Origin: an uncultured Clostridium sp.
GTDB lineage: Bacteria; Bacillota; Clostridia; Clostridiales; Clostridiaceae
Length of the DNA: 64,000 nt
Direction: 5' to 3'
Assembly: GCA_900548455.1 (NCBI GenBank)
Contig: URKQ01000014.1
Span: forward strand, 29,246-93,245
Made by a program: the position numbers and the translations under genes
Notes under the pieces: generated by a model
The model's database searches: none
The model's input: the letters and a program-made list of their open reading frames with translations, nothing else
What the model was told of the DNA's origin: nothing
In this document: positions 45,551-54,511 of the stretch, piece by piece
How positions within the stretch are numbered: position 1 is the stretch's first letter
Layout of the letters: every line of letters begins with the position of its first letter

Positions 45551-45589
45551 CTTAAAATCTCCCCATCCATTGTTTTTTAATAACAATAA

Positions 45590-46783
45590 TTATTTAATTA
45601 TTCCCATTTCTTTTCCTACTTTTGCATATTTTGCAATAGCTTCATCTAACATCTCTCTAGTATGAGCTGCAGAAGGCATGTTTCTTACTCTTGCTGTTCC
45701 TAATGGAACTGTTGGGAATACAATAGATTTAGCATATACTCCTTCTTCATATAATCTTCTACTAAACTCTTGAGCCTTAGCAGCGTCTCCAATTATACAA
45801 GGAGTTATAGGTGTTTCACTATGTCCAATATCAAAGCCTAATTTCTTTAATTCAGCTTTTAAGTAATTACCATTTTCCCATAATTTATCATGAAGTTCAG
45901 TACTTTCAGTTAAAATATTAATTGCTTCTATACAAGCACCTGCAGCTGATGGTGTTAAAGAAGTTGAGAATAGGAATGGTCTGCCTCTAACTTTTAACCA
46001 ATCTATAAGATCCTTAGTACCTGCAACATATCCTCCAACTACACCAATAGCCTTAGATAATGTACCAATTTGGAAATCTATCTTATCTGATAATCCAAAA
46101 TGATGAACAGTTCCAGTACCTTTTCCTAAAACACCTGAACCATGAGCGTCATCTACATAAGTAATTAAATCAAACTCTTCTGCAATTTTTACGATTTCAG
46201 GAAGATTGGCAACATCACCATCCATAGAGAAAACTCCATCAGTAATAACCATTATCTTTTCATATAATCCAGATTCTTTGGCTTCCTTTGCCTTAGCTCT
46301 TAAATCATCCATATCAGAGTGATTAACTCTAATAATTTTTGCTCCTGATAATCTACATCCATCAATGATAGAAGCATGATTTAATGCATCTGATAAAATG
46401 GCATCCTTTTTATTCATTACTGCTGAAATTGCAGCCATGTTACAATTAAATCCTGATTGAAAAGCAATTGCTGCTTCAGTATGTTTAAATGCTGCTAACT
46501 TCTTTTCTAACTCTATGTGAATATCAAGAGTTCCATTAATAGTTCTTACAGCTCCTGCACCAACTCCATACTTCTCTGTAGCTTTTATTGAAGCATCGAT
46601 CATTCTTTGATTTGTAGCTAGTCCCAAATAGTTGTTTGAAGAAAGATTTATTAATTTTTTTCCTTCAATCTCTATAACTGGTCCATTTTGTCCTGTTATA
46701 ACGTTAATTTCGTTATAAAGTCCTTTACTTTTTAAATCTTCCAAATTTTCTTTAAGAAATTTCCCTAAAGCTTTACTTCCCAT
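45590..46783 (-). CDS. kbl: Glycine C-acetyltransferase (2-amino-3-ketobutyrate CoA ligase)
   Basis: A PLP enzyme of the alpha-oxoamine synthase family that cleaves 2-amino-3-ketobutyrate with CoA to glycine and acetyl-CoA. The VDDAHGSGVLG motif and the PLP lysine in TLSKAIGVVGGY are present; 397 residues is the usual length. The start at 46783 is set by GGAGG. First gene of the kbl-tdh operon. A cre-like site lies about 40-50 bp upstream. The operon partner tdh makes Kbl far more likely than 8-amino-7-oxononanoate synthase. Confidence 0.94.
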   Translation of the reverse strand: MGSKALGKFLKENLEDLKSKGLYNEINVITGQNGPVIEIEGKKLINLSSNNYLGLATNQRMIDASIKATEKYGVGAGAVRTINGTLDIHIELEKKLAAFKHTEAAIAFQSGFNCNMAAISAVMNKKDAILSDALNHASIIDGCRLSGAKIIRVNHSDMDDLRAKAKEAKESGLYEKIMVITDGVFSMDGDVANLPEIVKIAEEFDLITYVDDAHGSGVLGKGTGTVHHFGLSDKIDFQIGTLSKAIGVVGGYVAGTKDLIDWLKVRGRPFLFSTSLTPSAAGACIEAINILTESTELHDKLWENGNYLKAELKKLGFDIGHSETPITPCIIGDAAKAQEFSRRLYEEGVYAKSIVFPTVPLGTARVRNMPSAAHTREMLDEAIAKYAKVGKEMGIIK

Positions 46784-46820
46784 GGTGATTACCTCCATTT
46801 TTAAATTAATTAAATTTTAT

Positions 46821-46834
46821 TGCAAACGTTTTGA
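46821..46834 (-). promoter_or_regulatory. Candidate cre (CcpA-type) operator upstream of kbl
   Basis: TGCAAACGTTTTGA matches the cre consensus TGNAANCGNTNNCA at all but one fixed position and has the palindromic core AAACGTTT. Its place in the kbl promoter region suits carbon-catabolite repression of threonine use. Confidence 0.45.
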
Positions 46835-46910
46835 TTATATGTAAATATACATTATATTAGGCAGCTTTATAATATAAAACATACCTAATATAATATATAG
46901 CACAATACAA

Positions 46911-47609
46911 TTAACTATATACACCTCTATATTTTTCAGGCAATAAATCAGCTATTGCTTTCATCATTTCATGCATTGCTCTGTCATTATAATGATTTTT
47001 ATCTTCTTCTTTTAATTTTTCAGGCAAATATATTGGTTTACCTATATTAACTTTAACATTAGATGGTGAAAATTCTTCTCCTCCCATGTCACTATCATTA
47101 ATTGGTAAAAATACTTCTGAACCCGTAATACCAATTGGGACAATTTGAGCCTTTGAAAGTTTTGCCATTAATAAAAATCCTTTTTTTCCTTCTATCATAG
47201 CTCCATTTCTACTTCTAGTTCCTTCTGGAAATATCATTATATTTTCTCCAGCCTTAAGTTTTTTAACTATCTTACTTATGGCGTCCTTATCTGCTGAATT
47301 AGGTTTTATAGAAATGGTCTTTACAAAACTCATCCCATTTTTAGTAAAGTTGTTATCTGAAAGTTTTACTCCCGCAATAAAAGTAGGACTATGTTTCTCA
47401 AGTACCTCATTTAAAATCAATCCATCAGAATTACTCAAATGATTACAAATAAAAATAATAGGACCTTTTAATCCATTTATATTATCGTAACCTTCAACTT
47501 GTAGATTAGCTAATTTTTTAATTTTTGACTGTATATATTTTCGAGATATCTTACTAGACATACTCTCAGGTAATACATTTAACATTTTTAATAATGTTTC
47601 TCTTTTCAT
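46911..47609 (-). CDS. 1-acyl-sn-glycerol-3-phosphate acyltransferase
   Basis: 232 residues of the PlsC family. Catalytic H-x4-D is in CNHLSNSDG near residue 80, and the glycerophosphate-binding FPEGTRSR is near 145. It adds the second fatty acid to lysophosphatidic acid on the inner membrane face. The start at 47609 follows GAGGGAG. Last gene of a three-gene run with a QueG-like protein and an FAD oxidoreductase, a combination with no obvious shared pathway. Confidence 0.9.
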   Translation of the reverse strand: MKRETLLKMLNVLPESMSSKISRKYIQSKIKKLANLQVEGYDNINGLKGPIIFICNHLSNSDGLILNEVLEKHSPTFIAGVKLSDNNFTKNGMSFVKTISIKPNSADKDAISKIVKKLKAGENIMIFPEGTRSRNGAMIEGKKGFLLMAKLSKAQIVPIGITGSEVFLPINDSDMGGEEFSPSNVKVNIGKPIYLPEKLKEEDKNHYNDRAMHEMMKAIADLLPEKYRGVYS

Positions 47610-47644
47610 ATAAAATTCTCCCTCTCCAACCAAGATTTTCTCAA

Positions 47645-48622
47645 CTATTTTTTAAATAGCCTATCATAATATTCCTTGATATAAGGTGATGTTATATCCT
47701 TTTCTAATTGGATATCATCTTTCTTATTAATTAAATAATAATTAATAAGTGCATTTCTCATAAGTAAATTCTTCCCTCTCCAACCACAAGAATGATTAAT
47801 ATACTTTTCTTTAAACTCCTTGTTACTAATCTTTATCAAGTTATCCAAATCCACATATCTCATATATTCACAAGGAGTAAATTCCACTATGGGTGATTTA
47901 CTAATCTTCTTATTATGTGGGCATATTTTCTGACAAGTATCACATCCAAATATCTTTCCCTTTATCAGTGGTAACTCTTCATCATTTAAAGATTTTTTTT
48001 GTGTTAAATAGGACACACACCTTTTAGAGTCAAATCTTATTACATCTTTTATTATAACATTTGTTGGACATTTTTCCATACATAAATTACATCCAATACA
48101 GCCATGATTTATAGGTTTATCAGGTTCTAGCTTAAAGTTAGTAATAATTTCGCCTAAAAATACGTATGACCCATATTTTTCAGTTATTAAAGTATTATTC
48201 TTTCCTAAAAAACCAACCCCTGACAAGTAAGCTATATATCTTTCTGGTAATGGATTACTATCAACAAACCACTTAGCTCTTCCCCCTAGCGATTCTATAT
48301 ATTCACAGATGATTTCTAGGTACTTTCCTAAAACCTTGTGATAATCTAATCCCTGTGTATATATGGAGAAAGAAATATCTTCCTTATCATCTTCATAATA
48401 ATAAGGAAAGGCTATAGATATTATAGTTTCACCATCCTCCATTAAAAGTTTAGGGTTAATCTTCTTTTCTATATCCGCTTCCTCAAATTCATTAAAAAGA
48501 TTTGATATTTTTCTAATAGAAAAAAACTCCTCAAGCTCATCAAACCTTCTGCACTCTGTAAATCCAATAGTGTCTAACGATAACTCTTTAGCAAAATTTA
48601 TTATTTTGTTTTTAATCTCCAC
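47645..48622 (-). CDS. Epoxyqueuosine reductase QueG-like iron-sulfur protein
   Basis: 325 residues. The N-terminal half resembles the cobalamin-binding QueG domain (DTIGFTEC, WFVDSNPLPERYIAYLSGVGFLGKNNTLIT). The middle has two [4Fe-4S] sites, CIGCNLCMEKCP and CDTCQKICP. QueG reduces epoxyqueuosine to queuosine in tRNA; some clostridial members have other roles. The start is a GTG at 48622 with AGGTGA upstream; a longer frame from 48718 would overlap the preceding gene by 83 bp without a ribosome site. Confidence 0.85.
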   Translation of the reverse strand: MEIKNKIINFAKELSLDTIGFTECRRFDELEEFFSIRKISNLFNEFEEADIEKKINPKLLMEDGETIISIAFPYYYEDDKEDISFSIYTQGLDYHKVLGKYLEIICEYIESLGGRAKWFVDSNPLPERYIAYLSGVGFLGKNNTLITEKYGSYVFLGEIITNFKLEPDKPINHGCIGCNLCMEKCPTNVIIKDVIRFDSKRCVSYLTQKKSLNDEELPLIKGKIFGCDTCQKICPHNKKISKSPIVEFTPCEYMRYVDLDNLIKISNKEFKEKYINHSCGWRGKNLLMRNALINYYLINKKDDIQLEKDITSPYIKEYYDRLFKK

Positions 48623-48635
48623 ATTTTCACCTTTT

Positions 48636-49613
48636 CTACAAATTAAAAATATAATTTGCTGAATTTTTACCAGCTGTTCTTCCTTCTGCCATTGATTTAT
48701 AAGCACTGTTAAATCCACTAATTACAGTACCACATGCAAATATTCCTCTCTTGGAACACTCATAATTTGAAGATACTCTAATACCTTCACTATCTTCATT
48801 AACTTCTATACCATATTTTTCTGCAAGTTCAGAATCTGGCTTTAATTTCATACATAATATTAGTGTGTCACAATCCATATATTCTTTGCTATCCTCTATC
48901 ATGTTATAATTATTGTCAAGTTTAACAATATCAACACCTGTAACTCTTGATTTACCATATACCCTTGTAACTCTATGATTGTACATTACTGGTATGTTAA
49001 AATCCGTTATATCTTCTTTTGACTCATCTGATTGAGCCTTTAGTGTAATTCCTGTTTCAATAACACATTTCACATGAGCTCCTTCTAATATAAGAGTTTT
49101 AGCAGTTAATATTCCAATGTCATCAGATCCTAAAATTATGCACTGCTTTCCTGGTAATACTCCCTTATTATTTATATAATTTAAAGTTGCCCTTGACGTT
49201 ACTAATCCTGACATAGCTCCATATCCCAATATATTTTTATATCCAAAGGGTTTTTCTCTTGAACCCATAGCTAAAATTATACTCTTTCCCCTAATTGATT
49301 TTAACCCATCAATACTATTTACTATGGTAATTTCATTCTCATTTTTAATTTCAATTGCAGTTGTATTACACTTAATAATTACTCCTAATTCTAAAGCTTC
49401 CTTTGTTAATCTTGAAATCAACTCTGGTGCTGTTAGATTTTCTCTAATATTTTTATAGTAAAATCCTGTATGTACACAAGCATTTATAGCTCCTCCCGTT
49501 TCATCTTCACGTTCAATTATAATCACATTATTAATTCCTCTAGTTTTGGCTTCAATGGCCGCCATAAGACCACTTACTCCTCCACCAATAACTATTAAGT
49601 CATAGCTATTCAT
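48636..49613 (-). CDS. FAD-dependent pyridine nucleotide oxidoreductase, truncated paralog of the glp-operon enzyme
   Basis: 325 residues with two Rossmann motifs (GGGVSGLMAAIEA and IILGSDDIGILTA) and the GIFACGTVI strand. It aligns over its whole length with the first roughly 325 residues of the glp-operon oxidoreductase at 35594-36850 (YDLI-IGGG, IILAMG-RE, DCDTLIL versus QCDTLLL) but lacks that protein's C-terminal 90 residues. The frame is intact. Electron partner unknown; the neighbouring QueG-like iron-sulfur protein is a candidate. The start at 49613 follows GGAGGG. Confidence 0.85.
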   Translation of the reverse strand: MNSYDLIVIGGGVSGLMAAIEAKTRGINNVIIIEREDETGGAINACVHTGFYYKNIRENLTAPELISRLTKEALELGVIIKCNTTAIEIKNENEITIVNSIDGLKSIRGKSIILAMGSREKPFGYKNILGYGAMSGLVTSRATLNYINNKGVLPGKQCIILGSDDIGILTAKTLILEGAHVKCVIETGITLKAQSDESKEDITDFNIPVMYNHRVTRVYGKSRVTGVDIVKLDNNYNMIEDSKEYMDCDTLILCMKLKPDSELAEKYGIEVNEDSEGIRVSSNYECSKRGIFACGTVISGFNSAYKSMAEGRTAGKNSANYIFNL

Positions 49614-49644
49614 AATTCCCTCCACTATCTATATGATACAAAAT

Positions 49645-49669
49645 TATTTTACTACAGAGCCATTTAGAT
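49645..49669 (+). repeat. Remnant of a repeat-element right end plus target-site copy
   Basis: These 25 bases recur with one difference at 49853-49877. They comprise an element right end (tattttactacagagcc) followed by ATTTAGAT, directly in front of copy 2, as if a tandem copy had been lost by recombination. Confidence 0.6.
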
Positions 49670-49869
49670 GGCTCTGTATGCATTTACAGTGATGCATACA
49701 GAGCTCGGCTTTTTCAAAAGGAACCTTATGGTTCCCTTTGAGTATCTCTCCTTAACAAGGAGGGAACAGGGTCCCCTTCCAACCTCCCTTAGGAAAAGCC
49801 GTGCATAAGCTATTAATTCACTGTTTGGCATAATTTGTATATTCTATCACTCTATTTTACTACAGAGCT
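49670..49869 (+). repeat. ISL3-like non-autonomous element, copy 2 (complete)
   Basis: A 200-bp element with terminal inverted repeats GGCTCTGTA...TACAGAGCT, flanked by the 8-bp direct repeat ATTTAGAT (49662-49669 and 49870-49877). GG-starting termini and 8-bp target duplications are typical of the ISL3 family. The inside has no ORF but several strong stems: gctctgtatgcat with atgcatacagagc at the left end, an outer cggctttt/aaaagccg arm and inner GC-rich hairpins. Confidence 0.8.
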
Positions 49870-49930
49870 ATTTAGATTTATTATATCTCTACAATTATAT
49901 CTCTATTTATAACTAATTTCCATTTTAAAA

Positions 49931-49960
49931 AGCAGGTTGATACCTAAATATCATCCTGCT
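49931..49960 (-). terminator. Terminator of the ABC importer operon
   Basis: A 12-bp stem with one mismatch (49931-49942 with 49949-49960) overlapping the stop codon at 49944; TTTTAAAATG follows on the minus strand. Confidence 0.7.
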
Positions 49961-50906
49961 CTTTAAAATGCATACTTTTATAAAATTTCAATTTCACTAT
50001 TTCTCCCTTTTTATGAATTTCTTCATACCCAGGAACTCTTATTGTTAAGGATTGATTGTTACATTTAATTAAATATTCATTATAAAATCCTAAAAATGTC
50101 CTAGTAACAATTTCACCTTTAAACTCTCCATCATCATCAATTCTTATATTTTCAGGCCTAATATAGTATTCTTCCCCATCATCTTCTATAAATTTATTAG
50201 CCACACCTAAAAAATTCATAGCAAATAGAGAGTCTGGATTATTATATACTTCCTCAGGAGTACCAACTTGTATTAAGTTTCCACCATTCATGATTGCTAT
50301 TTTATCACCAATTACAAGAGCTTCTTCTTGGTCATGAGTAACAAACACCATGGTCATATTAAATTTCTTTTGAATATATTTTATTTCTTCTCTCATTTTT
50401 ACCCTAAGTTTTGCATCTAAATTACTTAATGGTTCATCTAACAAAAGCACCTTAGGATTAACTATTAAAGATCTAGCTAGAGCTACCCTTTGCTGCTGTC
50501 CTCCGCTAAGTTCATGAATTTTTGAGTTAGCATAATCACAAAGTCCAACAATATCTAGATACTCCATTCCCTTCTTTTGAGCATCCCCTTTAGAATACTT
50601 CTGAAATTTAAGTCCATAAATAACATTCTCGAGCACTGTTAAATGAGGAAAAAGTGCATAAGATTGAAAGACTGTAGATACTGGGCGATCCTCAGGGGAT
50701 AATTTTGTAATGTCCATTTCATCAATAAATATTGAACCTTCATCTCCCTTTAAAAACCCACCTATCATTTTTAAAGTAGTAGTTTTACCACATCCTGATG
50801 GTCCTAAAAGACATAGTACCTCTCCTTTATCTACCCCAATTGATAAATTATTTACTACTTTATCATTTTTAAACTTCTTAGATAAATTATTTAATTGAAG
50901 ATACAT
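49944..50906 (-). CDS. ABC importer ATP-binding protein (Fe3+/phosphonate/polyamine type)
   Basis: 320 residues: Walker A GPSGCGKTT, Q-loop STVFQSYALFPH, signature LSGGQQQRVALARS, Walker B VLLLDEPLSNLD, His switch VFVTHDQ and a C-terminal TOBE-like domain (YYIRPENIRI). This is the PotA/FbpC/PhnT/MalK subclass. Its start lies 20 bp inside the permease gene, so translation is coupled. Last gene of the binding protein-permease-ATPase operon. Confidence 0.93.
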   Translation of the reverse strand: MYLQLNNLSKKFKNDKVVNNLSIGVDKGEVLCLLGPSGCGKTTTLKMIGGFLKGDEGSIFIDEMDITKLSPEDRPVSTVFQSYALFPHLTVLENVIYGLKFQKYSKGDAQKKGMEYLDIVGLCDYANSKIHELSGGQQQRVALARSLIVNPKVLLLDEPLSNLDAKLRVKMREEIKYIQKKFNMTMVFVTHDQEEALVIGDKIAIMNGGNLIQVGTPEEVYNNPDSLFAMNFLGVANKFIEDDGEEYYIRPENIRIDDDGEFKGEIVTRTFLGFYNEYLIKCNNQSLTIRVPGYEEIHKKGEIVKLKFYKSMHFKEQDDI

Positions 50907-52566
50907 CTTTTACTGCACTCCTTCCCAATATAATTTTTGAAAACCCTAAATTAACAATCATAGTTATAATAATTATTATAGTTGCAATAAGAGATCCCAC
51001 TCCATATTCACCACTGTTAATTGCATCAAATAACGCAAGGGTTGCTATTTTCTTTCCTGGATGAATTAAAAATATGATAGCTCCAATAGTAGTCATAGAA
51101 GTAGTAAAATTATTAATAAATCCTACTACAAAAGCATTCTTTAAGTTAGGAAATATAATGTCTTTAATTATATGAAATTTACCAGCTCCTAAGTCTCTTC
51201 CCGCTTCTTCTAAATTTACATTTATTTGAGATAGAGCTGCGCTACTTGTCTTAGTAGTCATCGGCAACTGCTTGAAAATGCAATTAATTATAACAATTAT
51301 AGATGTTCCCGTAAGCAGCAGTGGCTTACTATTAAAAGCCAATATATATCCTATTCCAAAAAATGTTCCAGGAATTATATAAGGCAGAGTTCCAATAAAA
51401 TCTATTGCCTCCATGCCCCATATTTTTCTTCTTTCAGTATAATAAGATAATAATATTCCTATAATAGTTCCAAATATACCAACAATAATTCCATATACTA
51501 TACTCCTTATAAAACTAGACATACTATATAACTTCAAGTATTTAAAATGGTCAAGAGTAAACTGTAATTTACCATAACTAAATTTAGTTACTCCTCCAAT
51601 AAATATACTTAAATACTGTAATATCATCATTATAAAGAAAATACTAGACACTAAAGTTACAATGAAATTAAATATTCCTTTTAACTTTATTTCATAATCA
51701 CTAGAAGATGTTTTATTACTTGTTCCTTCTGCAATTAAACTATAGTTTTTCATAAGCCTTCTGTAAACTATAAAAATTAAAAGGGCCGGAATTAAAATTA
51801 TTACATTCATAGCTGATGCTAGTGGTAAATTCCCATATCCAATAATCTGCATATATATTTCCGTTGCTAGCACATTAAAAGCTCCCCCTATAGTCATTGG
51901 CGTTCCAAAATCAGAAAGAGATCTTACAAAAGATAATAAAAAACATACTAGAATAGCTGGTTTAATAAGTGGAATTACTACCTTTCTTATAGCATAGGAT
52001 GAACTTGACCCAAGGTCTAAAGAGGCCTGTAATACACTTGTATCTAGCTTTGATATTATTCCTATAAGAAGTAATGCATTTAATGAAGCAAATCCCAAAC
52101 TTTGCATAATTACAATTCCATGCCATCCATATGGATTTAAAGATAATCCTAACAATCTGTACGTTATAAGTCCTCTTTTGCCGAACAGCTGTATATATGC
52201 TAACGATGATACGAATGGTGGCGATATCATGGTTATCATCAATATCCCCATAAGCAACATTTTCTTTTTACCCTTCATAAAACTAATCTTTAAAGCTATT
52301 GCTACAGATAAAAATGTAGAAAAAACTGCCGCAGCCATACCTACAAATAAGCTATTATATAATAATTTTTTATTTGTGGTGAAAAGTTTATCATAAAGCT
52401 TAAATGTAAATTCACCATCTATTACTAAACTGTTTTTAATAACACACAAAATAGGATAAAGAATAAATACTAAAACAGAAGTTATTATCATTCCAATAAA
52501 AATCCAATCCACAACATTATAAAAATGGGTATCTAAAATAGATACCCTCTTATTTTTCTTATTCAT
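50887..52566 (-). CDS. ABC importer permease, fused two-domain (FbpB-like)
   Basis: 559 residues with about 12 membrane helices and two permease halves. Each half has an EAA-type loop: LQASLDLGSSSSYAIRKVVIP near 190 and LEEAGRDLGAGKFHIIKDIIFP near 475. Such fused permeases belong to the ferric-iron/2-aminoethylphosphonate/thiamine importer group. Overlaps the binding-protein gene by 8 bp and the ATPase gene by 20 bp. Confidence 0.92.
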   Translation of the reverse strand: MNKKNKRVSILDTHFYNVVDWIFIGMIITSVLVFILYPILCVIKNSLVIDGEFTFKLYDKLFTTNKKLLYNSLFVGMAAAVFSTFLSVAIALKISFMKGKKKMLLMGILMITMISPPFVSSLAYIQLFGKRGLITYRLLGLSLNPYGWHGIVIMQSLGFASLNALLLIGIISKLDTSVLQASLDLGSSSSYAIRKVVIPLIKPAILVCFLLSFVRSLSDFGTPMTIGGAFNVLATEIYMQIIGYGNLPLASAMNVIILIPALLIFIVYRRLMKNYSLIAEGTSNKTSSSDYEIKLKGIFNFIVTLVSSIFFIMMILQYLSIFIGGVTKFSYGKLQFTLDHFKYLKLYSMSSFIRSIVYGIIVGIFGTIIGILLSYYTERRKIWGMEAIDFIGTLPYIIPGTFFGIGYILAFNSKPLLLTGTSIIVIINCIFKQLPMTTKTSSAALSQINVNLEEAGRDLGAGKFHIIKDIIFPNLKNAFVVGFINNFTTSMTTIGAIIFLIHPGKKIATLALFDAINSGEYGVGSLIATIIIIITMIVNLGFSKIILGRSAVKDVSSIK

Positions 52567-53623
52567 TTTCAGCCTTATCTCCCATTAGAGATTCCCATTT
52601 TTCTAAGATTTCAGTTCTTTTTGCTCCGAACTCAGATAAATCTTCTTTCATCAATGTTTCTTTAGGGAATGTTAATTCAACACCTTCAAGATTTGGCTTA
52701 ACTAATTTTAATGTATCTTTGTTATCTAATCTAATAACTTCCTTTAAATTTTCATCCTTATATAACCATTCTATAAATAATTTTGCACCTTCAACATTTG
52801 AAGCATTTTTAAATGCTGCAACCCCTTCTGGTACATATGGTATTCCATCTTCCGGATATATTATTTTTACATTTTTTTCTTTCTGCATAGCTTCAAGGCC
52901 TTTATCTATGTAAGTTATTCCTATAGCAACTTCTCCAGCCATAGTTTTTACATTTGGATCTTTACCTCTTTTAGAATAGTATTCTATATTTTCATTTAAT
53001 GCTTCGAAATACTTCCAACCAGCTTCCTCGCCCTTTGTTTGAAGCATTGCATTTACTACGGCATAATTTGTTCCTGATACTGCTGGATTAGACATTAATA
53101 TCTCACCCTTATAAACAGGATTTGTTAAATCATCCCAAGTTTTTGGTTCTGGTAGATTTTTTTCAGTTAATATATCATTATTTACAATAAATCCTACTAC
53201 TGTTAACCCTTTTGAAAACCAATAATTTTGTTCATCCTTATATTCTGGTGCTAAATCCTTTGAAGCTGCAAAATCAACTTGCTCTAGAAGCCCATCTTCT
53301 TTTGCCGCCATAAAAGCATCAATTCCGCCTCCAAACCATAAGTCTGCCATAGGGTTTCCACCTTCAGCCTTAACTTTTGAAATTACTTCTCCTGAAGACA
53401 TGGATAAAAATTCAACTTTAACTCCAGTTTCAGACGTAAATTTATCAAACAGTTCCTTATAACTTTCAGAAGTTGTTACAACCTTTAATGGTTCTGTAAT
53501 TTCAACCTTATCACTATTGTTTTTTTCATCTACCACATCACTCTTTTTACCACAGCCAACTAAACCTAAAGCAATTATAGATGCTAAAGATAAAGATAAT
53601 ATTTTCTTTACACTATTCTTCAT
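52559..53623 (-). CDS. ABC importer substrate-binding lipoprotein
   Basis: 354 residues with a lipoprotein signal (lipobox LVGC at residue 24) and the type-2 periplasmic-binding fold of the FbpA/PhnS/AfuA group: ADLWFGGGIDAF, PKTWDDLTNPVYKGEI, MSNPAVSGTNYAVV and IDKGLEAMQ. Captures the solute outside for the permease. The typical paired Tyr iron ligands of FbpA are not evident near the C-terminal lobe, so 2-aminoethylphosphonate or another small organic anion is as likely as iron. First gene of the operon. Confidence 0.9.
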   Translation of the reverse strand: MKNSVKKILSLSLASIIALGLVGCGKKSDVVDEKNNSDKVEITEPLKVVTTSESYKELFDKFTSETGVKVEFLSMSSGEVISKVKAEGGNPMADLWFGGGIDAFMAAKEDGLLEQVDFAASKDLAPEYKDEQNYWFSKGLTVVGFIVNNDILTEKNLPEPKTWDDLTNPVYKGEILMSNPAVSGTNYAVVNAMLQTKGEEAGWKYFEALNENIEYYSKRGKDPNVKTMAGEVAIGITYIDKGLEAMQKEKNVKIIYPEDGIPYVPEGVAAFKNASNVEGAKLFIEWLYKDENLKEVIRLDNKDTLKLVKPNLEGVELTFPKETLMKEDLSEFGAKRTEILEKWESLMGDKAENE

Positions 53624-53834
53624 ATTAATTCCCCTCTTTTCACTTGTTACACCTTAGTTTGAATTTTTTTAAAACTTTCTATGCAATTATAGCATGATTT
53701 GTCAAAATTATCGAAACCATTATTACATTTATCAGCTTTTTCAATGAATAATTATTATCTATTTAAAATTTCAATATGTAATAAAAAATAATTTTATCTA
53801 AAGTATTATTAATTTATGAAAGGAGTAGATTGTC

Positions 53835-54491
53835 ATGATTATAGATACTCATATGCATGAAAATAAATATTCTTTTGATAGTCTTATATCATTAGATGAA
53901 ATTATTACAACAGCTAAAGAAGTTGGTTTAGACGGTGTTTGTATTACTAATCACGATAATGCCACACTAATAAAAGAAACTGGATCTTCCTTTTATAAAG
54001 ATGGAATTCTAGTTTTAGTAGGTGCTGAAATTCTTACTACAAAAGGTGATATTGTAGTTTTTAATATAGATAATTTACCTGAGGATAAATTTTTACCTAA
54101 CAAACTTAGTCCTCGCGAATTACTATCTTTGGTAAAAGCTAATAATGGTGTAGCCATTGCAGCTCATCCCTATAGAAAAAATAATCGAGGTCTTGGTGAC
54201 CATATTTATGAAGTAGCAGATATTTTAGATGGTGTAGAAGCCTTCAACGGAAGTACTCCACCTCACCTAAATCTTACTGCCTATAAAACTGCTACTGAAT
54301 TAGATTTAGGTATCTTCGGTGCCAGCGACTGCCATATAACAAAAAAAATTGGTTCCTATGCTACCGAGTTTAATGGCAATATAAGAGATATGAAAGATTT
54401 TGTTGAAGCCGTTAAATCTAAGGATTGCTGTCCTGTCCTTTCAAAACCTTCAGGTTTTGAAAGAATAAATATATATAATACCCTTAAGTAA
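53835..54491 (+). CDS. PHP-domain metal-dependent phosphoesterase
   Basis: 218 residues with the PHP motifs: DTHMHEN at the start (H-x-H), TNHDN near 36, AAHPYRK near 112 and ASDCH near 160, supplying a three-metal site. Related proteins are histidinol-phosphatase-like or nucleotide 3'-5' phosphoesterases (YciV/TrpH). Substrate unknown. It diverges from the ABC importer operon, so a link to phosphonate or phosphate ester use is possible but not shown. AAAGGAG precedes the ATG. Confidence 0.88.
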   Translation: MIIDTHMHENKYSFDSLISLDEIITTAKEVGLDGVCITNHDNATLIKETGSSFYKDGILVLVGAEILTTKGDIVVFNIDNLPEDKFLPNKLSPRELLSLVKANNGVAIAAHPYRKNNRGLGDHIYEVADILDGVEAFNGSTPPHLNLTAYKTATELDLGIFGASDCHITKKIGSYATEFNGNIRDMKDFVEAVKSKDCCPVLSKPSGFERINIYNTLK

Positions 54492-54511
54492 AATACATTA
54501 CTTAAGGGTAT
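54478..54511. terminator. Bidirectional terminator overlapping two stop codons
   Basis: A 14-bp perfect stem (54478-54491 with 54498-54511) with a 6-nt loop. One arm contains the PHP stop codon and the other the histidine kinase stop codon. Confidence 0.85.

Noticed and set aside
46851..46894. 11-bp A+T-rich inverted repeat between plsC and kbl
   Set aside because: Only two G-C pairs, a 22-nt loop and no T-tract, so not called a terminator.
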